A stretch of DNA of 64,000 bases, taken from positions 283,837,930 to 283,901,929 of the forward strand of contig JARYHS010008074.1 of NCBI GenBank assembly GCA_031002005.1, given 5' to 3'. Position numbers and translations under genes: made by a program. Numbering within the stretch: the first letter of the stretch is position 1; the number at the start of each line of letters is the position of its first letter. The notes below the pieces were generated by a model, which searched no databases, had not been told where the DNA came from, and was given only the letters and a program-made list of their open reading frames with translations. Below are positions 1 through 11,478 of this stretch, piece after piece. Source of the stretch: Vandiemenella viatica. Its lineage: Eukaryota; Arthropoda; Insecta; Orthoptera; Morabidae.

Positions 1-167
1 CAAATTACATACAGAGATAATTAAATGACAGAAATAAATATTCACATTTTGTTGTATGTTCTGTACTTTAATTGTAACAAATAATATGAATGAGGGGGAC
101 GGAACAGGTACAAATATGAAAGAAGAGGGAAGGAGAAAATATCTCATATCTTTAAACAAGCAATTCT

Positions 168-190
168 TATATATATATATATATATATAT
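168..190. repeat. (TA)n microsatellite
   Basis: About 11 uninterrupted TA dinucleotides. The rest of 1-734 is AT-rich with no recognisable gene or repeat family. Confidence 0.9.
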
Positions 191-734
191 TGGATCTCGG
201 GAACGGCGCCAATGATTTGGATAAAATTTCATATTTAGATAACGTTTTGGCTTTTAAGATTATCTAAATAGTGTTCCTCCCTGAAAAAAAAAAAAAAATA
301 AAAAAATTACAAAATACGAACAATTTTTGCTCTTGGTATCTCGAAAACGGCTCTAACGCCATCTTGTAGATGATTCAGGTACCAGGAAGCTAACTAATAT
401 TTTTTTCTTTGGTTTCAAGGAACTTACATATTTAAATGAATATTTCTTGTATGCTAGCTGACTCGAGGGAATACTAGTGCTGAATGTTTAATTGTAAAAC
501 ATTTCAGAAGAAGATATTTAAAATTTGACTTTGTCAGAAGTGATATTTTATTTGACAAAAACTTCTTAGCAGTTATAAGGTAATCATTCAAGAACACCTA
601 ATAGAAAATCGTATCAACCAAGTTACTCGAACTTCGCCCAGTGAAGACTCAATTGAAGAAAATCCTGATGATTATTCATGATATTCTTAAGTAAGAAGGA
701 AGGAAATATATTGAATGCATAACAAATATGTAAT

Positions 735-955
735 TAGTGGGGGAAAAAAGTGGTTACTGCACTAGCTCTAAAAAAATTCTAGCTACGATCCCGGGTTCAA
801 ATACCGGTGGGAGCAAGAATTTTTAAGTTTTGTATTTAACCATATGAACTACAGTGTGGCATTCTGTTTGGGATTCTACGTTAAATTGTAGGTCCCAGAT
901 AAAAGGAATTGGCCGTCCTACCTCCGATAGAATTGCTTAATATACTTCCTTCTAT
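735..955 (+). mobile_element. tRNA-derived SINE relic
   Basis: A pol III B-box-like stretch (GGTTCAAATACC) lies near 795. Downstream, around 870-905, is a body segment (GGATTCTACGTTAAATTGTAGG) that recurs in the better preserved SINE at 51205-51500 and in the copies at 53240 and 55240. The A box is not clear, so this is an old copy or a related subfamily. Confidence 0.55.
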
Positions 956-1000
956 CCAATCTAATACTATTATATGAACAACTCTTGAAAATAGATAAAA

Positions 1001-1697
1001 TGGGGGCTGTACCACTTTCGCAACCTCAGCGAAATTAATGGTAACCTGTTGAAATTTGGTTTAATTGCTTCGTCAACATGTCCTCTTCACATTTTGCACT
1101 CTTGCTGTGTGGAAAAGTCGGTAGAAAAATTAAAAATGCCGAAATATGAGGCTGAGCAACTGCGAAATGCTATCAGCACTGCAAAAATAACAAAAAATAT
1201 CAACACAGGGATTATATCAACCTAAACTGTTTCGTTTTGTCATAGTTTTCGTGGTTAGGTTGAAATATAGCCTGAACCAGGAGAAAAATTTTACACAATT
1301 TTACGTTTTGCGGCGTCTATAGGAAATGGTGTATTTGCTTACAATGGAAGCATTCTCTGAATGCTCGTTTCTATATAAGATGACGGGCATCACCGTATTA
1401 CAACTCGGATAAGAATTGTCAATTGAATGAGACTTTTTCCAATGGAGAAAAGCTGAAACTACAAGAAAACATTATAATAAAAGATTAAATCAACATTTTA
1501 AGAGACTATCACCGATTTTTCAACGCCGACGGCATCCAACAGCTGTGCGTCATATTTCGGCATTTTAAATTCCTGGCAAGTTTTCCGCAAAGCAAGAGCC
1601 CAAAACGCAAAGAGGACATAACGATGAAGCAATTAAAACAAATTTCAACAGGTTACTACCAATTTCACGTCGGTTTCGAAGGTGGTGCAGTCCCCGA
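1001..1697. repeat. Inverted-repeat element (MITE-like)
   Basis: The left arm (about 1001-1190) matches the reverse complement of the right arm (about 1518-1697) over roughly 180 bp with scattered mismatches. For example CCTGTTGAAATTTG and AAATGCCGAAATATGA occur in both arms. The spacer is about 330 bp. I saw no coding sequence and no clear target duplication. It may be a MITE or an inverted duplication. Confidence 0.65.
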
Positions 1698-1799
1698 TAA
1701 AATTGATTTCTCACAAACGTCTCTAAGGATTTTGATGAAATCTTGCATACTGAACCAAAATCGAAAAATGCCGAGCGAAGATCGGTCACCCAGGTACTA

Positions 1800-3040
1800 A
1801 TAAGTTGAAGAGAACAAAAAAAACTTAGAATAATTAATAAATAATAATAGAAAAAATAAATTAAATCCTATTATATTAAAACAGCATCACCTCTGGTGAG
1901 CAGTGGTTCGTGTTTGATAGTGATGGTATTAGAATAAAGGTGGGAGGGGATGGAAAATACAATTGGGGAAAAGGGAAAATCTAAAGCAACTGTAGGTATT
2001 ATCTTAAGCTGAAACTTGGTGGTTACCTGGTGCCTTGTTTGTACTGGTAGACCAGTTCACATATGATGAATTCAGAGGGGCTGCTGCTTTTTGGAGAACT
2101 CTGTTAGCATGGACAGTGAAGCAGGGATTGAAATTATTGTTATCATGGGAAATAGCAACAACATCTACTCGGTGGTCAAGAGTCTGAGTGAATATCATTT
2201 GATTCACTCTTATTCTTTGATTACAGGCCAGATCTATGTAGGAAGCCAGAAAGTGATTGCTTGTTTACTACTATCTGGCATGGGAGTCATCAAGGGTGCA
2301 TATCCTATGACTGAAAAGCTTTAAACAGTGGCAGGTTTGGTGAAAGTGGTGGAAGCATGGTACTTGTTACACATCTTACAGTACATTATTTCGCATGGTG
2401 AGAAGCAATGGGAGTGTACAAAGGAATGAAGATAATGGTTTGTGGACTAGAACTTCCAGTTCGTGCCAAATAATTTTTCCCCACAGGTAAAAACTCCACA
2501 ATTTTTCATTTCAAATCACAATCCTCGTACAAACCACCATTCCACATGTAGCCTTTTCTTATTAGTTCCTTGTATGGCAAGTATATTAATGTTTCACTTC
2601 CTCTTCGGTAACATTTATTTCTCAAACATTAAAATTAGTGTTCTGAATAGTTACAATGTTAAAAGTAAGTGGAGAGAAAGAAAACCAAAGAGCAAAGAAA
2701 CTGATGTGGGTAGCTAGTCGGAGATAAATCAGAAAATGTTTAATTGTCAATCTGCAGCAAAACATGAAATCAGTTTCAGGCTCCAGAAATTGTAGTTAAA
2801 TTCTATGAATGTATATGTAAGGGGGGGACTGAAAATGGGTGAATGCATTTAAATGCACTAAATTATGGAAGTAACAAAATATTTCAGCATTTGCAACATT
2901 TTTTTGCCTGCAGTGTGGCTGGCTGCAGATTGAATGATGAGGGTTAAATTCCTACTTTGTATTAACATATTTCAGACTGTTATAAAATGAGTAGTAGCAA
3001 GAATTGGAGTATGCTGCTGGGAATGGCACTGGCTATTGCA
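1800..3040. other. No recognisable feature
   Basis: AT-rich sequence with only short spurious reading frames. No homology to a known family was recognised. Confidence 0.5.
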
Positions 3041-3050
3041 TCATCTATAG

Positions 3051-3349
3051 CATATATGGGCAACCCCCAGCCCCCCGCCAGCTTCAATCCGGCCCACGAG
3101 AGATTCAGAAATTTCAAATAAACTTCAAACTCAAGTCTCTCATTAATTTTCATTTCATTTTTCTATCTGTTTTTGTTAATTTGCTTTTTGTATGTTTGAT
3201 TATGCTATTGTAATTCTAAAAAATAAAAAAATGTGTGAATTTTTATCGCCTTTTTATTCACTACTGCCTACTTATTTCTTACCTACGGTCCACGGCCTGA
3301 TTAAGTCCCGAAATTACGCCCTCAGCTAAGCAAAGGTTGCCCATACCTG
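3051..3349. mobile_element. hAT-type MITE with 8-bp target duplication
   Basis: The ends are inverted: CATATATGGGCAAC at the left and GTTGCCCATACCTG at the right. An identical 8-bp direct repeat ATCTATAG flanks them (3043-3050 and 3350-3357). Eight-bp duplications and CA..TG ends are typical of the hAT superfamily. The interior of about 270 bp has no transposase, so the element is non-autonomous. Confidence 0.85.
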
Positions 3350-3359
3350 ATCTATAGTG

Positions 3360-5470
3360 TTAAAGTCTTGAAGAGAAACACAAAGCTCTTTGTCTACAAA
3401 TCCCCTCCCCTTTCTTTCAGACGGTTTTCACTGTATGCCCAGTTACGCACTAAAGGTTAACTAAGTGTTACTATTTATGAAAGAGACTTTGCTTACCAGA
3501 TAACTTGTCCAGAGATAAAACTCCAATTGACGAGTTTGCTTCTGAGGGCGCAGCACTTGAACAAATACTTTTTGTATTATAACTTTCACCCGGTAAACTC
3601 TGAAACCTGGCCCCACATTCTTCAATATCAATGCTGCTGATTCCGTCTTGTGATAGCTCACTGCAGAAAATAAAAACATTTTTTGTCAAGCAAACTATTA
3701 TTTCTAACTAGCAGAGCAAATGGAAACATTCAAATCTTGTTGATTCTACAAGTAGTTCAAATCTAATATTCCCACCTGGATTTTCTATTTGTCGACATTT
3801 TTAATTAGATTTTCAATGTCTCTCTCTTCCATATCTGAAACAAAATCTAAATCATATCCACGAAGAATGAATTTTTGAATTAACAGTAACTGGTGAAGGA
3901 AGACTAGCCTATAAATTATATGTGGGTACACAAAGATTACCTTACTAAAGAAAAGGAAACAGCTTTTAGACAATATAAATAACAGAATTGGGGAAAATAA
4001 CCCATGACTCACCAAAGTTGAAGGCTGGATGGCTGCAATGGGTATACAACACACGAGAAACATACACCGTTTCTGTTTAAAACCTGTTATGCAGGGAGGA
4101 TCGGACCATTTGGCAAAAGAGGTGTGCATATACCTTGGCTTACCACATGACTCATCAGTCATGCAGTAAGCCATGGAGTGTGCTGGGATTGTACTATTGA
4201 CTATGGGTGGAAAGCAAATCAGCCATGGATACTGCCTTTACAAAGGAGCCAGCCATTCATTTACCTGGAGTAATTTAGGGAAGCTAGATGACAATCAAGA
4301 ATCAATTTTTTGTGAATGTTAGTCAGAAAAGTTTAAAATCATCTTTGCCTGTAGCCTTTTCATTCATGTATTATTGAACAGGATGCCTCAAACAGAATTA
4401 TACAAATCTGAAAGCAGGTAACTTGCAGAAGCGGTTATAGTGTCATTTTGTAACAAAGTGCTTCAAGTTTTAAACACACAGCACTGCAGTACAAAAATTC
4501 AGACAACTCAAGCACCAGAAAATGGTAACTTGGGCATTGTGGAACATGCATCCAGCATCTTTTTGTTTTCATGACTTATTAATTGTGTCAATATAATCAC
4601 TTTTTTATGGACTTTATCCATTTTCACAGGTTAGTCCTGGCAGTTTCTCTTTCCACAGGCTTGTGGTTATTTTGAAAGCATGTTAATCAGTCAAACTACC
4701 AGCTTGCTAGGCCAGTCTTAGTCTTGTGGGGAAATGAATGTGTTGCTATCTCACTGAAAAATGTGTAACTATGTTCTGTATGTACTAAATGTATTTTTTG
4801 TTTGCATAATGTGTGTTTTATGAGACAGAGATTGGGGACCATTCCAGCATTTGCCTCGTTTGTGGTAAAACTACCTAAAGCAAGTAATCAGGATAGCTAA
4901 TACACGGGGCCTTGTTGTATCTCAGTGTGGTAGTTCCTTAAAGACCGCAGCCACACTGGAAGATTTGTGTGTCAACAATGAAATGTAATAATAAAGATAT
5001 CCCAGTCTCCCCACAATTTATTCTTAACAACAGTTTTTAAGTTCAAGATAAGAAATTACCAGGTTCACTGCTGTTGTATATGTTGAACAGTTTAGGGAAT
5101 GATTTGAATGCAGTCTAAAGAAATCCATGTAATAGGCATCTCATGGGATTAGCAGAGACATGCGAGAGACCTCCACAAGTGCATTTCAAGTGAATACACT
5201 TTTGCTAGCAAAGAAATAAATACAATTAAAACAGTCAGTGTAAATGGTGACTAAGTGCAACTAAACACTCGTCAACGTGTAATATCATTTATTAAAAAAA
5301 AAGGAATGAGAATTTTTAACCATGCCATGAAGAGAAACTGGCTCGAAAAAGGCAGTGACCACCAAATCTTACAACTAAACATTGAGGGAATAAATATCTA
5401 GAGAAAAAATGTGACATTCTCTCAAAGAACTTGCAGCAATATAAAGAAGGTGTAGCTGTATTGCAGAAAC
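3360..5470. other. Mostly unassigned; one palindrome-family relic near 3985-4110
   Basis: The segment near 4005-4075 (ACTCACCAAAGTTGAAGGCTG followed by GAGAAACATA) resembles the outer arm of the nested palindrome at 18709-19562, so it is probably a relic of that repeat. A 129-codon minus-strand frame at 3785-4174 crosses it and has no family resemblance. Nothing else was recognised. Confidence 0.4.
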
Positions 5471-5475
5471 AGATA

Positions 5476-6300
5476 AGAGGTGTGATCAAAAATAAAGAGA
5501 ATATTGTTTATTGAGTTGATTGTTTTTATGTACATGTTTGGTAGCATTGACAGTAACATGTACGGTAATCGTTGGGTAGCCGCAATGTTTCATATGTGTT
5601 TGGCACACAGTTGAGCAAGAGGTGCTTTAGTGTGTTAGGCAATTTTCTGTATGGCACAATGTTGGATCGCAGAGTTCATGTGAAAGTTCATGTTATAAAT
5701 GGTATTAAGTGTAGAGAAGCATTCAAAATGTTAAATAATACCTTTGCTGATGATAGCATGTCACAACCACAAGTTTATGAATGGCTCAAATGCTTTTAGC
5801 AATGTCAAAAAGACCTCAAAGAAACATCCACCAGTTATGAAAAAAATTAAGTAGCTTATACTTGTTAGCAGAAAAATTGCCATTAGAGAAGTTTTTGAAG
5901 AAATATGAATGTCGTACAGCTCGTGCAAAGGATTTTGGGTGACAGCATCCAGAACAAAATGAACCAAATTTTGGAGAGAACTCGTGGATTTTGCACCAGG
6001 ACAATGCACCACTTGTCTTATCCAACAGATTTTGGTAAACCATAACACTCTTATGAAGCCACAATCACCCTATTCTCTTGACATGGCACTCTGTGACTTT
6101 TTCCTATTTTGCAGATTCAAATGGACACTGAAAGGAAAATGTTATTCAACAAAGGGCGAGTCAAAAGCAAAATCACAAACAGAGCTCAAAATTATACCTA
6201 GAGTCACTACAACAGTGCTTCTCAAACTGAAAACTACATTGGCATTTGTGCATATCATCACAGGGGGACTACTTCAAATGGGTTGAGAAACATCGAAAAT
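5476..6300 (+). pseudogene. mariner transposase relic
   Basis: Transposase of the mariner superfamily (DD34D type), which cuts and pastes at TA. An N-terminal helix-turn-helix part is readable around 5690-5800 (INGIKCREAFKML, then QPQVYEWLKCF). The C-terminal part reads around 5980-6275 (LDMALCDFFLF, then CISSQGDYF). The middle of the protein, including the first catalytic Asp, is missing and the frames carry stops. A TIR-like start AGGTGTGATCAAAAATAAAGA lies near 5478, but no matching right end was found. It is an inactive, internally deleted relic. Confidence 0.85.
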
Positions 6301-6560
6301 TAAACAAACACTTTCTGAAAAGAAAAAAAAAAGAAAAAAAATTCATCAATTGCCCAAATCTTGTATGCAACACGAACTGGACTTCCATCACATATGAAAA
6401 AAAAAAAACTCCATCATTATGCCTTAGTAGCAATCATCAAACACCCTAAGCACAGACAACACTGCAACATAACCCCACTGTGATCTAGCAAGAATAATCG
6501 TTGCATCTAAGTAAACACTGATGTGATGACACTGGTGGGTAAAAAACAAAACATGTGAAT

Positions 6561-6800
6561 GTTTGTTTTTATTATGGCTTTACACCTCGCCAAGGTCATT
6601 ACAGGCGGGAAAAGACTGGGCAAGGAACACAATGGAATTCGGCCATGGCCTTTTGTTGAAGATAACATCCCGACATTGACCTGGAGTGATTTGGGGAAAC
6701 CATGGAAAACCCAAATCTGGACGCCCAGATGGTGATTCAAGCGTGCATCCTCGCAAATATGAAGCCAGAGCGTTACCGCTCACCGACCACGCTCAGTAAT
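6561..6800 (-). mobile_element. tRNA-derived SINE with conserved central domain (copy 1)
   Basis: It shares a body with the copies at 44041-44275 and 53880-54088: GGCCATGGCCTTTTG, then GGGGAAACCATGGAAAACC, then AAATCTGGA. In the other two copies the next block is an inverted B box (GATTCGAACC or GAATCGAACC), so the SINE reads on the minus strand with its tRNA-like head at the high-coordinate end. This copy ends in A/T-rich sequence near 6560. Confidence 0.75.
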
Positions 6801-9290
6801 GTGGAGGTGGCTAATGTCTATCACCCAGCAAATGTTAGCCATCCTTTGTGTTACCTTCACTGCTTTACGTCTCTTTTTAACATCGAGGTCTTTAGAGAGT
6901 GTTACCTTCAGTGCCACACTTGGCACTCTTATTGGAGAATTTAACAGCCATGGTAGTGACTGTAGAAATGAAGCAGAAGATGCAGATTGCCACAAGCTCT
7001 GTGAAAAAATGATGTAAGTATCATCTATGAATACAGGGGTAAAGGCACCTTCTGATCGGCAATCTGGGGCATAGAGTCCATTCCCATGTTTTATGTCCAA
7101 TAGGGCATTCTCAGGCTCACTGAGACAGCGCAGAGTTGTGCATATACAGCTTCCAAAATAGGTGACATCACCTGGTTGTAGTGTGCTACAGCCGGTTTGG
7201 CACCGACAACAATGCAATGCCCATTCAAACGAAGCTATATCCACACATTTTAAGAACACTGGTAACCGTCACAGCAAAGACATATAGAAGCAAAGAGCAT
7301 CTTACACAACTTGCTATTAAAACTTTCCTGCTAATAAGTTGCAAGAATTGGAAGGAGAACCTTGTCCCACCAAATGTTTTCCCTTCCATATTTCTATTAA
7401 TGAAAGTGAATGATTAAGTAAAAAGTCACCCACTGCTTGCTAACTGCCTCCTAATAACAGGTCATAGAGTAATAATATAGTGGTTGATGTAGGAAACATC
7501 CCATAAACATGGATTAATCAGTAATAATGGGATGCATAAAGATTAAAATTGTTACACCATACACACATCTTGGAAAAGGCTTCTACCTGGATAAAATATT
7601 CTGAAGATAAAGAGAAATTGTTCAGTTAGAAATATGGGTGGGAACTGCTGAGGAAGAAAAAATCAAAACCAAATCAGAAGATTGTCTGGCACATAGGTCT
7701 AAATAAGGTACCTAGTCAGGTTAGATATGTTAATAACAGACATGAAATGACTTCACTTAGATGTTGGAGTCTAGTGAGGTTAAGTAAGAAGCATGTAAGC
7801 CATCACCCAAGATTCCTATGCTTTCATTTATAATGAAAAAGAAAATAGGAAAGCAAACAAGTTATTATAAACAGTTAAGAATTATGCTGATGACAAATTA
7901 TTGCAAGCACATATGTGAACAATAAAAGATACAAAATATGTGACAATCAAGTAGGTTATTAAGTTATCATTTGCAACTGGAATATTATAGGAAAAGGAAC
8001 CGTTTTACAGAATTCCAGTCTAGAATTTGGACCCACCTATTTGCAGGGAATACACAATCTATGATATGAGATGACAAAAATAAATAAGGCAAAGACAATT
8101 AAACACTACCTTAGTGGACCCTTATTCATGTGCAAAAGAAACAAAGCATGCATCAATCGCACTAAACCCCAAGATGTCAAAGAACTGAATCTGTCCAAAA
8201 TTACTAAAATAGGTGCCAAAGGCTGACATAGTATCCAGAATCCTGCTGGTTCAAGATGGATAGTTCAGGACAACAAAACTTAATTTTCTTAACAACTCTG
8301 TCAGTGAACTGTCCTCCCATGCACATAAAGACACAGGTGACCTCATGGTACTGCACTCCACAAAGCACTGTAGCAGACGAGAGAGAATAAGCAAAGTGAA
8401 TCGCTGCTACCTTAAAACTGGGGAATTCGACAAAGAAAGAAAACCTATGAGGTTGGTATGCTTGGAATAGATAGTCCCACCATTCAACTATTTCAGCAGG
8501 ATACGGGTAACATCCAATAAGATAATTATTTCTGTATACTCAAAAAAAAAACAGGGAAATATAAAGGACTAGACTAAAACAAGTTTAAAGAAACAATTTG
8601 AAATTGAAAATACCTTAAAGACTGGAACCTGGAATGTTAGGGTATAAGCAACAAAAAAATTAAAACTAAGGTAGAAATAGAGGAGGGTACAGGGAATACT
8701 ATTGACAAAAATGTGAGATAGTATAAGGAATAGGTTTCGAACCTTTTATGTCCTAATGCCCTTTTTCAACAGAAAAAATAATAAATAATGAAACCCACTA
8801 TTGTAACCCACATTTTGAAAGTGATTCGATGGCACCCCTCTTAGATGAAGTATACATCATACATAAACAAGGATGGATTTCAAATATATATTGTGAAAAA
8901 AGTATCAATTACAGTTCTAAGCTTGGTGTAATGACACCAATTTTTTGATAATTGGTGCCTTATATGTCAACTGTACACTTAAATTGCCACAATCCACTGC
9001 TGAAAATCTGTTTTTTCTTAGCTAAAAATTTCTGACTGTGTTAAATCCTCTTTTGATCATGGAAATGCAATTAAAAGCTCCTTTAATGCAGCCCTCACAG
9101 CAAGATATAATACTGGGAAACGGGGACCGTTGGTTGCCTTCGAACAGAAACCCCCCTCCTCCATGATATCTTCCACACCCACCAATGGGTTGTACCACCC
9201 TCCTTGGGAACGACTGGAATAGAGTGTGATGGAGGCATAATATACAAAGGTTAAACTCATGCTGGTCTTAAGTTGACAAGATTCTTAATT
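6801..9290. other. No supported gene; possible LINE endonuclease scrap near 8615
   Basis: A plus-strand reading around 8613-8643 gives LKTGTWNVRV, which resembles the start of the LINE apurinic endonuclease domain (compare GAWNVRSLN in the RTE element at 18.5 kb). It is followed by a stop and the remainder is unreadable. A 159-codon minus-strand frame at 6780-7259 has no recognisable domain. Confidence 0.3.
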
Positions 9291-9299
9291 GTCAAACCA

Positions 9300-9560
9300 A
9301 TCTGCGAGGTGAATGTGGAGACGGAGGAGATGTTTGATAAAGGGATTAGTGTCAGTGGATACCAATGGTAGATATGGTTCACTAGGCATGGCCTACACCT
9401 AAATATAAATTGGTACTTTCTGAAGCTGTTCAGGAGTCCCAGTTTTGATGGAGTTAAAACTGTACAGCTGATGGATAAAATAGATGCTGAAATGGAAACT
9501 GGTTACAGATGCACTATGGGGGTTGATGAGGCTGTTGAAATAATAAAATGAGAAAGGGTG
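9300..9560 (+). pseudogene. LINE 5'-region relic (HGLHLN motif)
   Basis: A plus-strand reading near 9375-9415 gives FTRHGLHLNINWY. It matches the HGLHLNSRGK stretch in the LINE relic at 26615, a motif often found just upstream of the endonuclease in arthropod non-LTR elements that carry an esterase-like ORF segment. The surrounding frames are broken. The clade cannot be assigned. Confidence 0.4.
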
Positions 9561-10373
9561 GGAATACAACAAGAAAAGTGAGAAGTAATGCTAAATGTTC
9601 AGCCAAGTACACAACAGTTAATTGTAGGATTATATAGCTTGGTAACTATATGGTCTAGATTTTTGAAGTAAACTGTGACTGTAACCATTCATTTTAGTGT
9701 TTAATGCATTCAAAGTGAGAGTGATGTAAGAACTTTGTCAACTGAGGGAGGTGAGCTTGTATATGAAATGGGAGGTAGGACAGGTGGCATGGACCACGAT
9801 GGGGTAGGTTTAACCAATGGTAGGGCTACAACAGGTTGGTGGTTGTGGGGTGTAGATACACATTGCATGTTTTTCAATGAGATCTGTAGCAAGGGAAGGA
9901 GCTGTAGGGTGGTTTAGGAACATTAGAGAGTTGGTATATTTTTTAAGTTAGGTGGCCGCCGAACGTAATACAGGGTGTGGTGGGAAGACCAGATACCATT
10001 GGGCCTCAATTTCAGATAATAGGGTACCTGATACAAAAAATACTATATATAAAACTTTATTTGAAAATGACAGACTGGATTGTAAGGATAACGAAAAACA
10101 ACTATTTGTTTGGTAAATTTTAAAAACATTATCTATACATATAATAAGTAAGTCTGTCATGTATGATGTAAACTGTCACGCCATGACATCGCACAATGAT
10201 GTCAGGCTTTACACCATTTTTCTTGGTTATGTACGTTATTTAATAACATTTCTAAGCATTCACGAATAAATTAACTGACAGAACACTGAAAAATAAAGTA
10301 TGTATTGTGCTTAAATCATCATATCAATCATTAGATGCTTACATTTGTGTATTATTCTTTTGATAAATAGAAG
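9561..10373. other. No recognisable feature
   Basis: Unassigned sequence. The last 200 bp (about 10190-10370) show weak similarity to the degenerate repeats at 12.4-13.0 kb. Confidence 0.35.
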
Positions 10374-10375
10374 TA

Positions 10376-11478
10376 CAGTAGAACTCCAATTTTCCGAACT
10401 CCGATTATCTGAATCGCTGATTATCCGAATCATATTTTTTAATTAAGATGGAAATATACTGCGAAAATCTTCCCCTCTTTTATAAAAACCAACCCATAGC
10501 TTGGATGCCTGCAGCATTGTTTACCGAGCGGTACGGCGAAATTTTCATCCCTGAAGTGTAAAAGCACAAAAAATTTCTTGGAAAAGAAGGAAGTGCTAAA
10601 GTGCTTTTGGTTGTTGATAATGCACCAACTCATGCCACTGAAGAAGTTTTGGAAAGAAGGAATGGCCAGTTTAAAACAACCTTTTTACCGCCAAGCGTCA
10701 CAAGTTTGTTGCAATCAATGGACAAGTCTGTTATCAAAGTCATGAAACGCCATTACAGAAGGCAACTTTAGGGAAACTTTTGGTGGAGGGCGAAGACGAA
10801 GAAATTTGAAAGATTGCGCTTACATGGTGGCGGAAGCTTGGAGCTTGGTTAAGGCAGTCGCATTAAGACGTGCTTGGAACAAGTTGAAAGGCATACATAC
10901 TGAGGAAGAGAAGGAAAAGAATCTCAAGAAAAAGAAATGGAAGAGACAGGAGAAGATGTGGATGAGGTGACACTTGAAAAATTCAGAAACATTCTTTTGA
11001 AAGTTCCTAGATGTTCATATGTTATTGCTGAAGCTATAGATTCGTCAGACCGTGGGTATGAAATTCTAAATGATGAACTTATTGAAAGTGTGAGAGAAGA
11101 AAGTGTCGAGGAAGAAGTTGACCTTAATATCGAAGTTGAAGCAGACACGGGACCATCAGCATTGATGTTAATGGAGTATCTCTCCGAGTGTGCGTTTGCG
11201 CGACTTGGCTGCCCAATAACGGATGAGTACAGTCAAATAGCTCACTTTGACAGAGATTTTCAGTAAGCAATGACTTATTTGCAGTGCAGTAATGTACAGC
11301 ACTTGTAAGTACGCTTAACATGCAAAAGTGTTGCCTTTTCATTTAATTAATTAAAAGCTGTTTTTCTCCCATTTTCAACATACATCCAATAATTAATTAA
11401 TAATTAATTTTTCAGAAAAAATCCAATTATCCGAATGGGGTACGGTCCCAATTGATTTGGAAAATTGGAGCTATACTG
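10376..11478 (+). mobile_element. pogo/Tigger-type DNA transposon, internally deleted
   Basis: The ends are inverted: CAGTAGAACTCCAATTTTCC at the left and GGAAAATTGGAGCTATACTG at the right. TA flanks both (10374-10375 and 11479-11480), the TA duplication expected of the Tc1/mariner/pogo superfamily. The subterminal parts repeat ATTATCCGAAT, as usual for Tigger-like elements. At 1103 bp it is about half the length of an autonomous Tigger. Confidence 0.92.
10480..11266 (+). pseudogene. Tigger/pogo transposase fragment
   Basis: C-terminal half of a DDE transposase. The segment around 10600-10765 reads KVLLVVDNAPTHAT, then FLPPSVTSLLQSMD, then VMKRHYRR, the familiar Tigger/Jerky core with the second catalytic Asp in VVDNAP. 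Stops and frameshifts follow at about 10550 and 10770. The last 109 codons (10937-11266) stay open and are acidic, ending the protein just before the right TIR. The N-terminal CENP-B-like DNA-binding domain and the first Asp are absent, so no active transposase is encoded. Confidence 0.85.

Noticed and set aside
3785..4174. 129-codon minus-strand frame
   Set aside because: Crosses a repeat relic and has no family resemblance.
6780..7259. 159-codon minus-strand frame
   Set aside because: No recognisable domain, it starts at a SINE boundary, and nothing nearby supports a gene.
10937..11266. 109-codon acidic frame as a host gene
   Set aside because: It lies inside the Tigger/pogo terminal repeats directly after transposase motifs, so it is the transposase C-terminus.
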